From Halopiger xanaduensis SH-6 (lineage in GTDB: Archaea > Halobacteriota > Halobacteria > Halobacteriales > Natrialbaceae): a DNA stretch of 64,000 nucleotides. The DNA is taken from the NCBI RefSeq assembly GCF_000217715.1, contig NC_015666.1, positions 62,001-126,000 of the forward strand, read 5' to 3'. Both the position numbers and the translations under genes were made by a program. Positions 1-7,435 of this stretch are shown piece after piece. Under the pieces are notes generated by a model that saw only the letters and a list, made by a program, of their open reading frames with translations, had not been told where the DNA came from and did no database searches. How positions within the stretch are numbered: the first letter of the stretch is position 1; each line of letters starts with the position of its first letter.

Positions 1-948
1 GACGCGGTTCGCGACGACCTCGCGGAAGGCCTCGCGGATCTCGGGTTTGGTCATCTCGCCCATCGACTTGAGGTCGTCGTTGCGGTTGAGACAGCCCTTC
101 AGGTAGCCCTCGTGGGTGACCCGAACCCGGTGGCAGTTCGCGCAGAACGTCGGGTTCTCGACGGGGTCGACGATCTCGACCATCCCCAGTTCCGATCGGT
201 CCGCGGCCTCGAGTGTCACGTCGCCGGCGTCCTCGTCGTCGACTGCACCCTCGGCGATCCAGTACCGCCGTCGGTCGTGCATCTCACGGTGTTCGACCTC
301 GACGGCCCGTTCCTCGAGCCAGTTGTGAACCCGCTCGATGTCGATGTTCCACTCCGGTTTGCCGGTTAGCTCCGGCATGTACTCGATGAGTTGGAGCTGG
401 AGGCCGTCGTGTTTCGCGACGTGGTCGACCATCTCGGGCACGTAGCCCGCCGTATGCTTGAAGACGACCATGTTGAGTTTGACCGGGTCTAGGCCGGCCT
501 CGAGCGCGGCGTCGACCCCCTCGAGAACCTTCTCGTAGGCGCCGCTTTTGGTGATCTCGGCGAAGTCTGCGGGATCGAGCGCGTCCTGAGAGACGTTGAC
601 GCGCTCTAAGCCGGCGTCGACGAGGTCCTCGGCGCGGCCCGGCAGGAACGTGCCGTTGGTCGTTAGCGAGACCTCCATCTGATCGGGTGTGCGTTCGATG
701 ATCTCCTCTAAATCCTGGCGGAGCATCGGCTCGCCGCCGGTGAATTTGACGGCGTCGACGTCGAACTCGGCGGCGACCTCGAGAAACCGGACGACGTCGT
801 CGGTGTCCATCTCGTCGTCCTGCGGATCCATCGGTCCCCGCGTGTCACCCAACCCCTCGTTGTGACAGTAGACGCAGTCGAAGTTGCACCGATCGGTAAG
901 GGAGACGCGGACGCCCGTGACCTCGCGTCCGAACTCGTCGGTGAGCAT
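1..948 (-). CDS. moaA: GTP 3',8-cyclase MoaA, 3' end cut by window
   Basis: Radical-SAM enzyme that starts molybdenum cofactor synthesis by converting GTP to 3',8-cyclo-GTP. The reading frame is open for 316 codons from the ATG to the window edge. The N-terminal cluster motif is C-N-F-D-C-V-Y-C (CxxxCxxC, about residues 22-29), followed by the K-F-T-G-G-E-P SAM-binding motif. Near the end an F-C-A-N-C-H-R-V-R motif and a further Cys match the second, substrate-binding Fe-S cluster that separates MoaA from other radical-SAM proteins. Only the C-terminal tail, including the usual terminal glycines, is missing. It is transcribed away from the HTH-10 gene at 1131. Confidence 0.95.
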   Translation of the reverse strand, partial: MLTDEFGREVTGVRVSLTDRCNFDCVYCHNEGLGDTRGPMDPQDDEMDTDDVVRFLEVAAEFDVDAVKFTGGEPMLRQDLEEIIERTPDQMEVSLTTNGTFLPGRAEDLVDAGLERVNVSQDALDPADFAEITKSGAYEKVLEGVDAALEAGLDPVKLNMVVFKHTAGYVPEMVDHVAKHDGLQLQLIEYMPELTGKPEWNIDIERVHNWLEERAVEVEHREMHDRRRYWIAEGAVDDEDAGDVTLEAADRSELGMVEIVDPVENPTFCANCHRVRVTHEGYLKGCLNRNDDLKSMGEMTKPEIREAFREVVANRV

Positions 949-1130
949 GCTACGCAATTGCAGTCGGATCCGCTTAAACTCGCCGGGTATTTCCGCCCTC
1001 CGTAACCGATTTCGGTTTCGTATCGCGGCCGCTGCGGTCGCTCGTCCAGTTATCACGGACGAACGTTTCGGTCCATGACAGGATCGGACCGGGTATAGCA
1101 CTCTTGAGGGAGGGCGTGGTTCACAACCCC

Positions 1131-1799
1131 ATGAGTACGATTGCCAAACTCGCCATTCCCGCCGCGGAGTTCGCATTGCGCCATACGCTCGAGGAGAGCG
1201 GCGACGTCGACGTCGAAATCGAGCGCGTCGTCGCCTACGATCCAGACCACGTCATGCCCTACGTCTGGTTTTCCGGCGACGAGTCGACGCTGTCGGTCGT
1301 CGCCGACCGCCTCGAGGCCGATCCGAGCGTCGAGGCGTTCGAACTGCTGACCGACCTCGACGACGAGCGGCTCTACCGAATGAACTGGGTCGACGACGTG
1401 ACCGTGATGATCCGCCTGCTAACCGAGGAGAAAGCGACGGTGCTCGACGCGTGGGTCGAGGGCACCCAGTGGCAGTTTCGGGTGCTCTTTCCCGAGCGCG
1501 AGTCGCTGTCGAACGTCTACGAGTTCGCGACCGACGAGGGGATATCCGTTAGCATCCAGAAGATCCACCGCGTCGAGGAGGATCGGCACAACCGGTACGA
1601 CCTGACCGACGCCCAGTACGAGACGCTGGTCGCAGCCCTCGAGCGCGGCTACTACGAGATTCCCCGCGATATGGACATGGAGCATCTCTCGAACGAACTC
1701 GGCGTCTCCCACCAGGCGCTGTCGGAGCGGCTCCGGCGGGCCCACCGGACGCTCGTCGAGGAGGTGGTCAGCATCGGGCCGGAACGCGAGGGAGCGTGA
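1131..1799 (+). CDS. HTH-10 family (Bat-like) transcriptional regulator
   Basis: A 222-residue protein with a variable N-terminal sensor-like region and a C-terminal bacterio-opsin-activator-type helix-turn-helix (HTH-10). The signature [15 protein letters not shown] lies near residues 190-205. I chose the ATG giving M-S-T-I-A-K because it aligns with the paralogue at 41398, which starts M-T-T-I-A-E. A TATA-like stretch near 1095 fits a nearly leaderless mRNA. Family members act as DNA-binding regulators in haloarchaea; the ligand and targets cannot be read from sequence. It is one of three HTH-10 genes in the window (others at 32929 and 41398). Confidence 0.88.
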   Translation: MSTIAKLAIPAAEFALRHTLEESGDVDVEIERVVAYDPDHVMPYVWFSGDESTLSVVADRLEADPSVEAFELLTDLDDERLYRMNWVDDVTVMIRLLTEEKATVLDAWVEGTQWQFRVLFPERESLSNVYEFATDEGISVSIQKIHRVEEDRHNRYDLTDAQYETLVAALERGYYEIPRDMDMEHLSNELGVSHQALSERLRRAHRTLVEEVVSIGPEREGA

Positions 1800-1905
1800 C
1801 GCCACTCGTCGGTAGCACCGACGCGGGGATCGCGGGAGATCGCGTGATCGTACTCGGCCGCGCGCCGGCGGAAGACCTACCCCGCTCACCGACGAACGGG
1901 GACGC

Positions 1906-2130
1906 ATGGACGAGGACATGCTCGCGGACCAGCGCCGGCTCGTCGAACTCGTCGAAAACGAAGGCTGGGACGTTACCGACCTCGAGATATCGGCCTACGA
2001 CAGCCCGTGGGCCGACGAGGACGACCCCGAGGCGACCGTGACGATCACGGCGCGGAAACCGTACGTGAGCGACGAAAACGGCGAGGACGGAACGGACGGA
2101 GACGACGAGAATCCGTTCCGACTGAAGTAG
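1906..2130 (+). CDS. Small acidic hypothetical protein
   Basis: A 74-residue, very acidic protein that I do not recognise. The first 50 residues (M-D-E-D-M-L-A-D-Q-R-R-L onwards) look folded, with an amphipathic helix and then a strand-like T-V-T-I-T-A-R segment. The last 20 residues are mostly D, E and G. There are no membrane segments or cysteine motifs. It lies on the same strand 106 bases after the HTH-10 gene and converges on rtcB, leaving only six bases between the two stops. Confidence 0.65.
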   Translation: MDEDMLADQRRLVELVENEGWDVTDLEISAYDSPWADEDDPEATVTITARKPYVSDENGEDGTDGDDENPFRLK

Positions 2131-2136
2131 TGGGAT

Positions 2137-3603
2137 TCAGCCCTTGATGTTGCAGACGGGGAACGTCCGGGCGACCTTGTCGCCGATCCCCAGCGCGTCC
2201 GAGACGCGGACGACCTCGTCGACGTCCTTGTAGACGCCCGGCGCCTCCTCGGCGACCGTCGCGCCCGACTGGGCCTTCACGTAGATCCGATCCTGCTCCT
2301 CGAGTTGCTGTTGCACGTCGCCGCCCCAGAACTCGTTCTTCGCTTGCGTGCGGCTCATCAGCCGGCCCGCGCCGTGGGCGGTCGAGCCGAACGTGAGGTC
2401 CATCGAGTTCTCGCCGCCGCGCAGGACGTAGCTACCGGCGCCCATGCTGCCGGGGATGATGACCGGCTGGCCGACGTCGCGGTAGGCCTTCGGGACTTCG
2501 GGGTGGCCGGCAGGGAAGGCGCGCGTCGCGCCCTTGCGGTGGACGTAGAGCTCGCGCTCCTCACCGTCGACGGTGTGAGTCTCCTTCTTCGCGATGTTGT
2601 GGGCCACGTCGTACAGCAGGTGCATGTCCATCTCCTCCCAGGATCGATCGAACACCCGCTCGAAGACCTGCCGCGTGCGGTGCATGATCAGCTGGCGGTT
2701 GACCCACGCGAAGTTGATCGCCGCGTTCATCGCCGCGTAGTAGTCCTCCGCCAGCTGCGACCCTGCGGGCGCCGCGGCCAGTTCCTTGTCCGGCAACTGG
2801 TTCAACAGGCCCTGGTGTTGCTGTTCGATCTTGCGAAGGTAATCGTTGCACGTCTGGTGGCCCAGCCCGCGCGAGCCGCAGTGGATCAGGACGACGATCT
2901 GGTCCTCCTCGAGGCCGAACGCCTCCCCCACGTCGTCGTCGAAGACGTCGGTCACGCGCTGTACCTCGAGGAAGTGATTGCCCGAGCCCAGCGAGCCGAT
3001 CTGGTTCTTCCCGCGGTCCTTGGCCTTCTGGCTGACCTTGTCGGCGTCGGCGCCCGCGCGCATCCCCTCGTCCTCGCAGTGTAGCAGATCCTCCTCGACG
3101 GCGTGACCGTTCTCGAGCGCCCAGTCGACGCCGCGCTCTAAGATTTCCTCGACGGTGTCGACGCCGGCCTCGACGATGCCGCCGCCGCCGAGGCCCGACG
3201 GGATATTGGCAAAGAGGGAGTCGACGAGTTCCTCCTCGCGACCCTGGAGCTCGTCGTAAGTCAGGTTCGTCCGCATCATCCGGACGCCGCAGTTGATGTC
3301 GTAGCCGACCGCTCCCGGCGAGATACAGCCGTTCTCGGCGTCGAGCGCGCCGACGCCGCCGACGGGGAAGCCGTAGCCCTGGTGGCCGTCGGGCATGCAG
3401 ATCGCGTAGTTGGTGATCCCGGGCAGGTGGGTCGTATTTTTGAGTTGCTCGAGCGTCTTGTCCTCCTTGATCTCCTCGAGGAGCGATTCGCTGGCCAGCA
3501 CTCGAGCGGGTGTGCGCATGTCGCCCTCCTGCGGAATCTCCCAGACGAACTCGCGCACCTGCTCGAGCGTGATACCGTCCGCGTCGAACGTGGGCTTGCT
3601 CAT
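2137..3603 (-). CDS. rtcB: tRNA-splicing ligase RtcB
   Basis: GTP- and Mn-dependent RNA ligase that joins 2',3'-cyclic-phosphate (or 3'-phosphate) and 5'-hydroxyl ends, needed for archaeal tRNA splicing. The 488 residues are normal family length. Motifs visible in order are G-Y-D-I-N-C-G-V-R (metal-binding Asp and Cys), H-C-G-S-R-G-L-G-H-Q, and A-H-G-A-G-R, which holds the guanylated His. The M-S-K-P-T-F start is chosen because the longer upstream extension is arginine- and proline-rich out-of-frame-like sequence. Archease, its activator, is encoded on the same strand at 5271, two genes upstream. Confidence 0.95.
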   Translation of the reverse strand: MSKPTFDADGITLEQVREFVWEIPQEGDMRTPARVLASESLLEEIKEDKTLEQLKNTTHLPGITNYAICMPDGHQGYGFPVGGVGALDAENGCISPGAVGYDINCGVRMMRTNLTYDELQGREEELVDSLFANIPSGLGGGGIVEAGVDTVEEILERGVDWALENGHAVEEDLLHCEDEGMRAGADADKVSQKAKDRGKNQIGSLGSGNHFLEVQRVTDVFDDDVGEAFGLEEDQIVVLIHCGSRGLGHQTCNDYLRKIEQQHQGLLNQLPDKELAAAPAGSQLAEDYYAAMNAAINFAWVNRQLIMHRTRQVFERVFDRSWEEMDMHLLYDVAHNIAKKETHTVDGEERELYVHRKGATRAFPAGHPEVPKAYRDVGQPVIIPGSMGAGSYVLRGGENSMDLTFGSTAHGAGRLMSRTQAKNEFWGGDVQQQLEEQDRIYVKAQSGATVAEEAPGVYKDVDEVVRVSDALGIGDKVARTFPVCNIKG

Positions 3604-3694
3604 ACGGGAGCGTCCGCTCCGGACGGTGAAAGAACGTTCGTCTCCCGCGGTGGGTCGGGAGCGGTTCGCACGGCGATCGCGGCGCGACGGGCTC

Positions 3695-4828
3695 TCAGGG
3701 CACGTCGGCGACCTCGGCCTGTGCGGCGTCCGTGGGCTCGGTATCGCCCATGAGGGTCTCGAGGTACTCGTCGACGGCATAGGGGCCGCTTCCCGTAATG
3801 AGCAGGACCGACGCCATCCCGAACAGCCCGACGTGGGCGAGGACGGGATCGTCGGGCAGCGCGAACAGCGTGAGCGTGAACATTCCGATCGCGGTCACGG
3901 CGGTCGCGCGAGTGAAGAGGCCGAGGATGAGCGCCAGCCCGAGGGCCGTTTCGGCCAGCCCCGCGCCGAGCACCCACAACTCCGGCGCGACGGGAACGAC
4001 CGCCGTCAGGTCGTACCGCTCGACGACCGCGAGGGCGATTCCGGGCCGGAGGAGCTTCTGGCCCACGCCGAGAACGACGAACGTCGCGCCGAGGCCGACC
4101 CGCGTGATCGTCGGGAACACGCGCTCGTACGCCTTGATCCATGCTTGGAACGCCTGCGCCCGACGGTGGACCGGATCGAACTGCCGGTAGACCGTCCCCG
4201 ACGTGCCCGCAACCTGCTGGAGGACGTGATCGGCGCTCGGCTTGCCGCTCCCGACCAGCGCGATCGCTGCGAGACCGCCGACGAACTCGAGTTGCAACAA
4301 CAGCGTCGGCCAGCGGATCAGGCCGACGAGGTAGGCGACGAGGCCGATCAGCGCGACGAGCCGCGTTGCCAGCCCGAACAGCAGGAGAAAGCCGAGCGCC
4401 ACCTGCAGCAGTCGGAGGTCGACCTCGACTGCGGGGCTGATGAAGTAACCGCTGAACCCTGCCCCGATCAGCGGAATGCCGAAGGAGATCCGCAGGAGCC
4501 AGGGGACGTACGCGCGGTACTCGTCCATCGCGGTCCGAAACGCAGTAATGTCTCGCCGGAACGGTCGAACGGCGAGGTAGCCGCCGACGAGCGCGAGGAC
4601 GGCGAGCGCGCCGCCCAGCAACGGTCCGACGACGAGCGGGTCGGTGACCGCCTCGGTCAGGAACTCCCCGAGGTCGACCGCGTGTTCGTCGTCGACGACG
4701 TACTCCTCGTGGGCACTTGCGGTGCCGACTGCGGCGGTTCCGACGCAGACGGCGACTAGCACGCATCGGATCGCCCTCGAGAGCGTTCGACCGGCGTCGG
4801 TTCGAGGCGAGAGTCCGGACGGAGTCAC
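3695..4828 (-). CDS. DoxX-like integral membrane protein with signal peptide
   Basis: A 377-residue membrane protein starting at GTG. Residues 15-40 look like a signal peptide ending in A-S-A before H-E-E-Y. The rest contains about eight hydrophobic helices in two DoxX-like halves, each opening with R-(I/V)-(S/G)-(F/L)-G. DoxX-family proteins are linked to quinone or thiosulfate chemistry in some organisms, but no catalytic residues are visible here, so the function is open. A start further upstream would add an arginine- and serine-rich stretch unlike a real N-terminus. Same strand as archease and RtcB. Confidence 0.78.
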   Translation of the reverse strand: MTPSGLSPRTDAGRTLSRAIRCVLVAVCVGTAAVGTASAHEEYVVDDEHAVDLGEFLTEAVTDPLVVGPLLGGALAVLALVGGYLAVRPFRRDITAFRTAMDEYRAYVPWLLRISFGIPLIGAGFSGYFISPAVEVDLRLLQVALGFLLLFGLATRLVALIGLVAYLVGLIRWPTLLLQLEFVGGLAAIALVGSGKPSADHVLQQVAGTSGTVYRQFDPVHRRAQAFQAWIKAYERVFPTITRVGLGATFVVLGVGQKLLRPGIALAVVERYDLTAVVPVAPELWVLGAGLAETALGLALILGLFTRATAVTAIGMFTLTLFALPDDPVLAHVGLFGMASVLLITGSGPYAVDEYLETLMGDTEPTDAAQAEVADVP

Positions 4829-4919
4829 GTCTCGAGGGTACGCGGATCGGCGCCAAATAGTCACGGCCGGACGGCGGTCCGTTCCTCGAGCGAGCGGAAA
4901 AAACATGCAGCAGCGAGCG

Positions 4920-5201
4920 CTACCGATCGGCCGCGTACTCTCCGTCCGCGAGTTGCAGCGCGCGAACGATCGCGTAGATGAGGACGATTCCGGCCCCGAC
5001 GGCGAGGACGAACTGCCCGAGGGCGGAGAAAAGCGCACCGAGAAGCACCGATCCGCGAAGCAGAAACGCCATCGCGAACGGGACGAGTGCGACCGCAACG
5101 ATCCCGCCGACGAGTTTGGCGAGCGGGATCGCCTCGAGGATAATTTCGGTCGTATCCAGCGTTCCGGTATCTCGGTCGATGAAGGGGATAGAGGGCGGCA
5201 C
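4920..5201 (-). CDS. Small membrane protein, unknown function
   Basis: A 93-residue protein with two strongly hydrophobic segments (about residues 30-50 and 55-82), then a short polar tail ending A-D-R. The N-terminal 25 residues are polar (I-P-F-I-D-R-D-T-G-T-L-D-T-T). There are no recognisable catalytic residues. It lies between archease and the DoxX-like gene on the same strand, 69 bases after the archease gene. A TATA-like 'cataagta' stretch at about 5226 suggests it may have its own promoter. Confidence 0.65.
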   Translation of the reverse strand: MPPSIPFIDRDTGTLDTTEIILEAIPLAKLVGGIVAVALVPFAMAFLLRGSVLLGALFSALGQFVLAVGAGIVLIYAIVRALQLADGEYAADR

Positions 5202-5270
5202 GTCCGCGATCTTCTAATGCTGTTTGCATAAGTATTTGCGAACGTCTCCGGCGCAGGCGATACGGCCGCC

Positions 5271-5732
5271 TTACACGTCGAAGACGACGTACGCTCCCCA
5301 GCCGTCGTCCCGGCGCTCGAGTTCCATCTCGGAGTAAGTGACGGCCTTCACCTCGCGGGCGTCGATCTCGCCGAGCGGGACGCCGCGGGCGGTTGCCTCG
5401 AGGGACCAGCGGTCGTCGTCCGTCTCGTCGTCGGTCGCCTCGCCGGGCTCGCGGATCGCCTCGACGCGGTGGTCGACCGGCAGTTCCGCGCGCACGTCGC
5501 GCAGGTAGATCACCTCGTCCAGATAGTCGAACAGCAACGCGTCGCGGTTCTCGGCGGCGACGGCAAAGGAAAACCGGTCGCCGCTCCCGTCCTCGTCCGC
5601 GTCCGCGGCCGGAATCTCGTCGCACGACGCGGCCGCGAGCCCGTCCGCGACCGACGCGAAGACCTCCTCGAGCGAGTCGCCGGTCGCCGCGACCGCGACG
5701 TCGGCCGTGTGATCGCGCAGTTCGTAGCCCAT
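5271..5732 (-). CDS. Archease, RtcB cofactor
   Basis: Archease-family protein of 153 residues. The conserved N-terminal H-T-A-D-V-A-V motif carries a calcium-binding Asp. The C-terminal part, A-V-T-Y-S-E-M-E ... Y-V-V-F-D-V, ends with the invariant terminal Asp. Known role: it speeds RtcB guanylation and allows multiple turnover, and is often encoded near rtcB. Here rtcB is on the same strand 1.7 kb downstream, separated by two membrane-protein genes. A D/E-rich insertion (A-D-A-D-E-D-G-S-G-D-R) is typical halophilic padding. Confidence 0.93.
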   Translation of the reverse strand: MGYELRDHTADVAVAATGDSLEEVFASVADGLAAASCDEIPAADADEDGSGDRFSFAVAAENRDALLFDYLDEVIYLRDVRAELPVDHRVEAIREPGEATDDETDDDRWSLEATARGVPLGEIDAREVKAVTYSEMELERRDDGWGAYVVFDV

Positions 5733-5967
5733 CGCTCGGCGGTTCGGCGGCCGGTACCGTATGCCCGTCGCTTCCGGTCTCGAGCGCCTGATCGTCGCCG
5801 CGGCCGCCCGCGAGATCCATCGGTAGATCGACTGACAGCCGCGTTAGCGTGTGTCATGCGCACGGGCTCCGGTTGCGGACCGAATCAGCGAAATCGGCGG
5901 TCAACGAATTCGCCGACGACCGGAACGGAGACCGACGAACAGAGGCGGTTGCGATCGCTGCCGGAGG

Positions 5968-5976
5968 AATTATATT
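5968..5976 (+). promoter_or_regulatory. TATA box of the GNAT gene
   Basis: AT-rich 'attatattg' lies in GC-rich surroundings, with its centre about 28 bases before the GTG at 6000. This is the standard archaeal TATA spacing for a leaderless transcript, and it supports the 6000 start. No Shine-Dalgarno motif is present. Confidence 0.65.
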
Positions 5977-5999
5977 GACGACGATGTTACCGTCTGGTA

Positions 6000-6476
6000 G
6001 TGAGCGTCAACATCGACAGTCGGGTCGTCACGCCGGGGAGTGACGACTACGTCGAGGATGCCTGGGAGCTCAAAGAGCGGATCAACGAGGAGGAGGGGGT
6101 GCTCAAACAGCGGCGCAAGTTCTTTACCGACGCGTATCGACGCTCGAAGGTCCACTGTTACGTTCAGGACGGCGATCTCATCGGCTTCGCGGCCGTTCGC
6201 CGCGACGGCTACATTCTCTTTCTGGCCGTCGATCCGGCCTACCGCGGCGAGGGGATCGGCAAGCGACTCGTCGCCCGCGTCGCCGAAGACCACGACACGA
6301 TCACCTGCCACGCGCGGACCAGCAACGAGAACGCCCTCCAGTTCTACGAACACCTCGGGTTCGAGATCAAACGCCGCATCGACGACTACTACGAGGACGG
6401 CGGCGACGCCTACTACCTGAAACTCGGCGCCGACGTCGGGATCACCGACCGCCTCTCCGATCTGATTCGTCGGTAA
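6000..6476 (+). CDS. GNAT family N-acetyltransferase
   Basis: A 158-residue single-domain acetyltransferase starting at GTG directly behind a TATA box. The acetyl-CoA motif A is V-D-P-A-Y-R-G-E-G-I-G-K-R-L-V (about residues 78-92), followed by N-E-N-A-L-Q-F-Y-E-H-L-G-F, the usual motif B of RimI-like enzymes. The substrate is not evident; RimI-like proteins modify ribosomal or other protein N-termini, but small-molecule acetylation is equally possible. It stands alone, convergent with the regulator gene at 6506. Confidence 0.88.
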   Translation: MSVNIDSRVVTPGSDDYVEDAWELKERINEEEGVLKQRRKFFTDAYRRSKVHCYVQDGDLIGFAAVRRDGYILFLAVDPAYRGEGIGKRLVARVAEDHDTITCHARTSNENALQFYEHLGFEIKRRIDDYYEDGGDAYYLKLGADVGITDRLSDLIRR

Positions 6477-6505
6477 CGCTGCTTCTCGATCGACCGCAGC
6501 CGTAG

Positions 6506-7063
6506 TTACTCCTCGGATACGTCTGCGTCGACGGCACCGTCTCTCCGCACCGCTCCCGCAACAAACGCGCGTCGAAGCACCGTCAACAGGAGATACATCT
6601 CGTACTTCTGGGTCCGGCAGTGTTCGCAGGGTACCATCTCGTCGACGATTTCGTCGATCGTCTCGCCATAGTCGGCCTCGAGAGTCGCGACGAGGTCGGC
6701 CACGTCGGGAGCGAGCGCCGTCGCCATCTCCTCGACGTCCGCACGACGGCCCTCTGGAACGGCGTAGGATAACACGATCGTGTTCGCCCGGTAGTACTTC
6801 GTCGTCCCGCCGCCCTGCTCCTCGAGGCGCGCGATTTCGACGAGGCCGGCGTCGCGGAGTTCGTTGACGTGGTGGCGCACCGTGTTGCGCGTCCGGTCGT
6901 AGCCCCGCTCGGCGAGCGCTTCGTCGAGGTCCGCGACGGACCGCTCGCCCTCCGCGAGCATGTCGAGGAGCATCGCGCGAATCGGCTCGTCGACGGCGCT
7001 CGAGACGTTCGTGTCGCGGACGGCGATGTCCTCGATCGTCACGTCCGACGTGAATTCGGCCAT
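6506..7063 (-). CDS. Winged-helix regulator with C-E-H-C motif, probable metal sensor
   Basis: A 185-residue ArsR/MarR-like DNA-binding protein. Residues 25-95 form a winged helix (I-R-A-M-L-L-D-M-L-A, then R-N-T-V-R-H-H-V-N-E-L as recognition helix). After a helical segment, V-P-C-E-H-C-R at about 144-150 places Cys146, His148 and Cys149 close together, a plausible metal site. It is divergent from the metallochaperone/P-type ATPase genes and shares a 153-base intergenic region with them, so it probably controls that operon and perhaps itself. I chose M-A-E-F over an ATG seven codons earlier because a TATA box lies 23-29 bases upstream. Confidence 0.82.
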   Translation of the reverse strand: MAEFTSDVTIEDIAVRDTNVSSAVDEPIRAMLLDMLAEGERSVADLDEALAERGYDRTRNTVRHHVNELRDAGLVEIARLEEQGGGTTKYYRANTIVLSYAVPEGRRADVEEMATALAPDVADLVATLEADYGETIDEIVDEMVPCEHCRTQKYEMYLLLTVLRRAFVAGAVRRDGAVDADVSEE

Positions 7064-7085
7064 GGCGGCCGTTGGGCGCGGCACC

Positions 7086-7092
7086 GTATAAG
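7086..7092 (-). promoter_or_regulatory. TATA box of the C-E-H-C regulator gene
   Basis: Read on the minus strand this is 'cttatac', 23-29 bases before the ATG at 7063, as expected for a leaderless archaeal gene. It lies in the divergent regulatory region shared with the metal ATPase operon. Confidence 0.6.
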
Positions 7093-7173
7093 TCGATCAG
7101 ACCGCGCGACCGTCTAGACGAGTCGTTTCACCGGTTCGATCGCCTGTTTCACAACACAAACAAGTCATTTTAG

Positions 7174-7181
7174 TTATATAT
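7174..7181 (+). promoter_or_regulatory. TATA box of the metallochaperone/CPG-ATPase operon
   Basis: 'ttatatat' is the strongest AT-rich core in the region and lies 36-43 bases before the ATG at 7217, so a short leader of about 10-15 bases is likely. The surrounding 7149-7185 stretch is AT-rich and is the obvious place for the regulator to bind; no perfect palindrome is seen there. Confidence 0.65.
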
Positions 7182-7216
7182 TTGGGAGGGCGGGCCGTAG
7201 GACGACTCGAGTACCG

Positions 7217-7429
7217 ATGACCCAGATCGAATACCGCGTCACCGACTTCGACTGTCCGACCTGCGCGAGCAACGTCGAACGAGCGCTGACGAAAACCGAC
7301 GGCGTCGAGGACGCCGCGGTCCACTTCACGACCGGCCGCGTCGAGATCGAGTACGACGAGACGGCCGTCGACGCCGAGACGCTCGAGAACGCGATCACGA
7401 AGCAGGGGTACACGCCCCGGGTTCGGTGA
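7217..7429 (+). CDS. HMA-domain metallochaperone (CopZ-like)
   Basis: A single heavy-metal-associated domain of 70 residues. The metal loop is F-D-C-P-T-C-A-S (CxxC, Cys12 and Cys15), and the rest follows the ferredoxin-like HMA pattern (V-E-R-A-L ... G-V-E-D-A-A-V-H-F). Such proteins carry soft or transition metals to a P-type ATPase. The usual M/H before the first Cys is replaced by F-D, so Zn, Cd, Co or another divalent ion is as likely as Cu(I). The ATPase gene begins six bases after its stop, and that ATPase has no HMA domain of its own, so this protein probably supplies it. Confidence 0.9.
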   Translation: MTQIEYRVTDFDCPTCASNVERALTKTDGVEDAAVHFTTGRVEIEYDETAVDAETLENAITKQGYTPRVR

Positions 7430-7435
7430 CCGATC

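Noticed and set aside
3410-4759. A 449-codon frame opposite the RtcB and DoxX genes
   Set aside because: Its product is almost entirely R, D, E, Q and P, a known mirror effect of GC-rich coding DNA, while RtcB and the DoxX-like protein explain the region.
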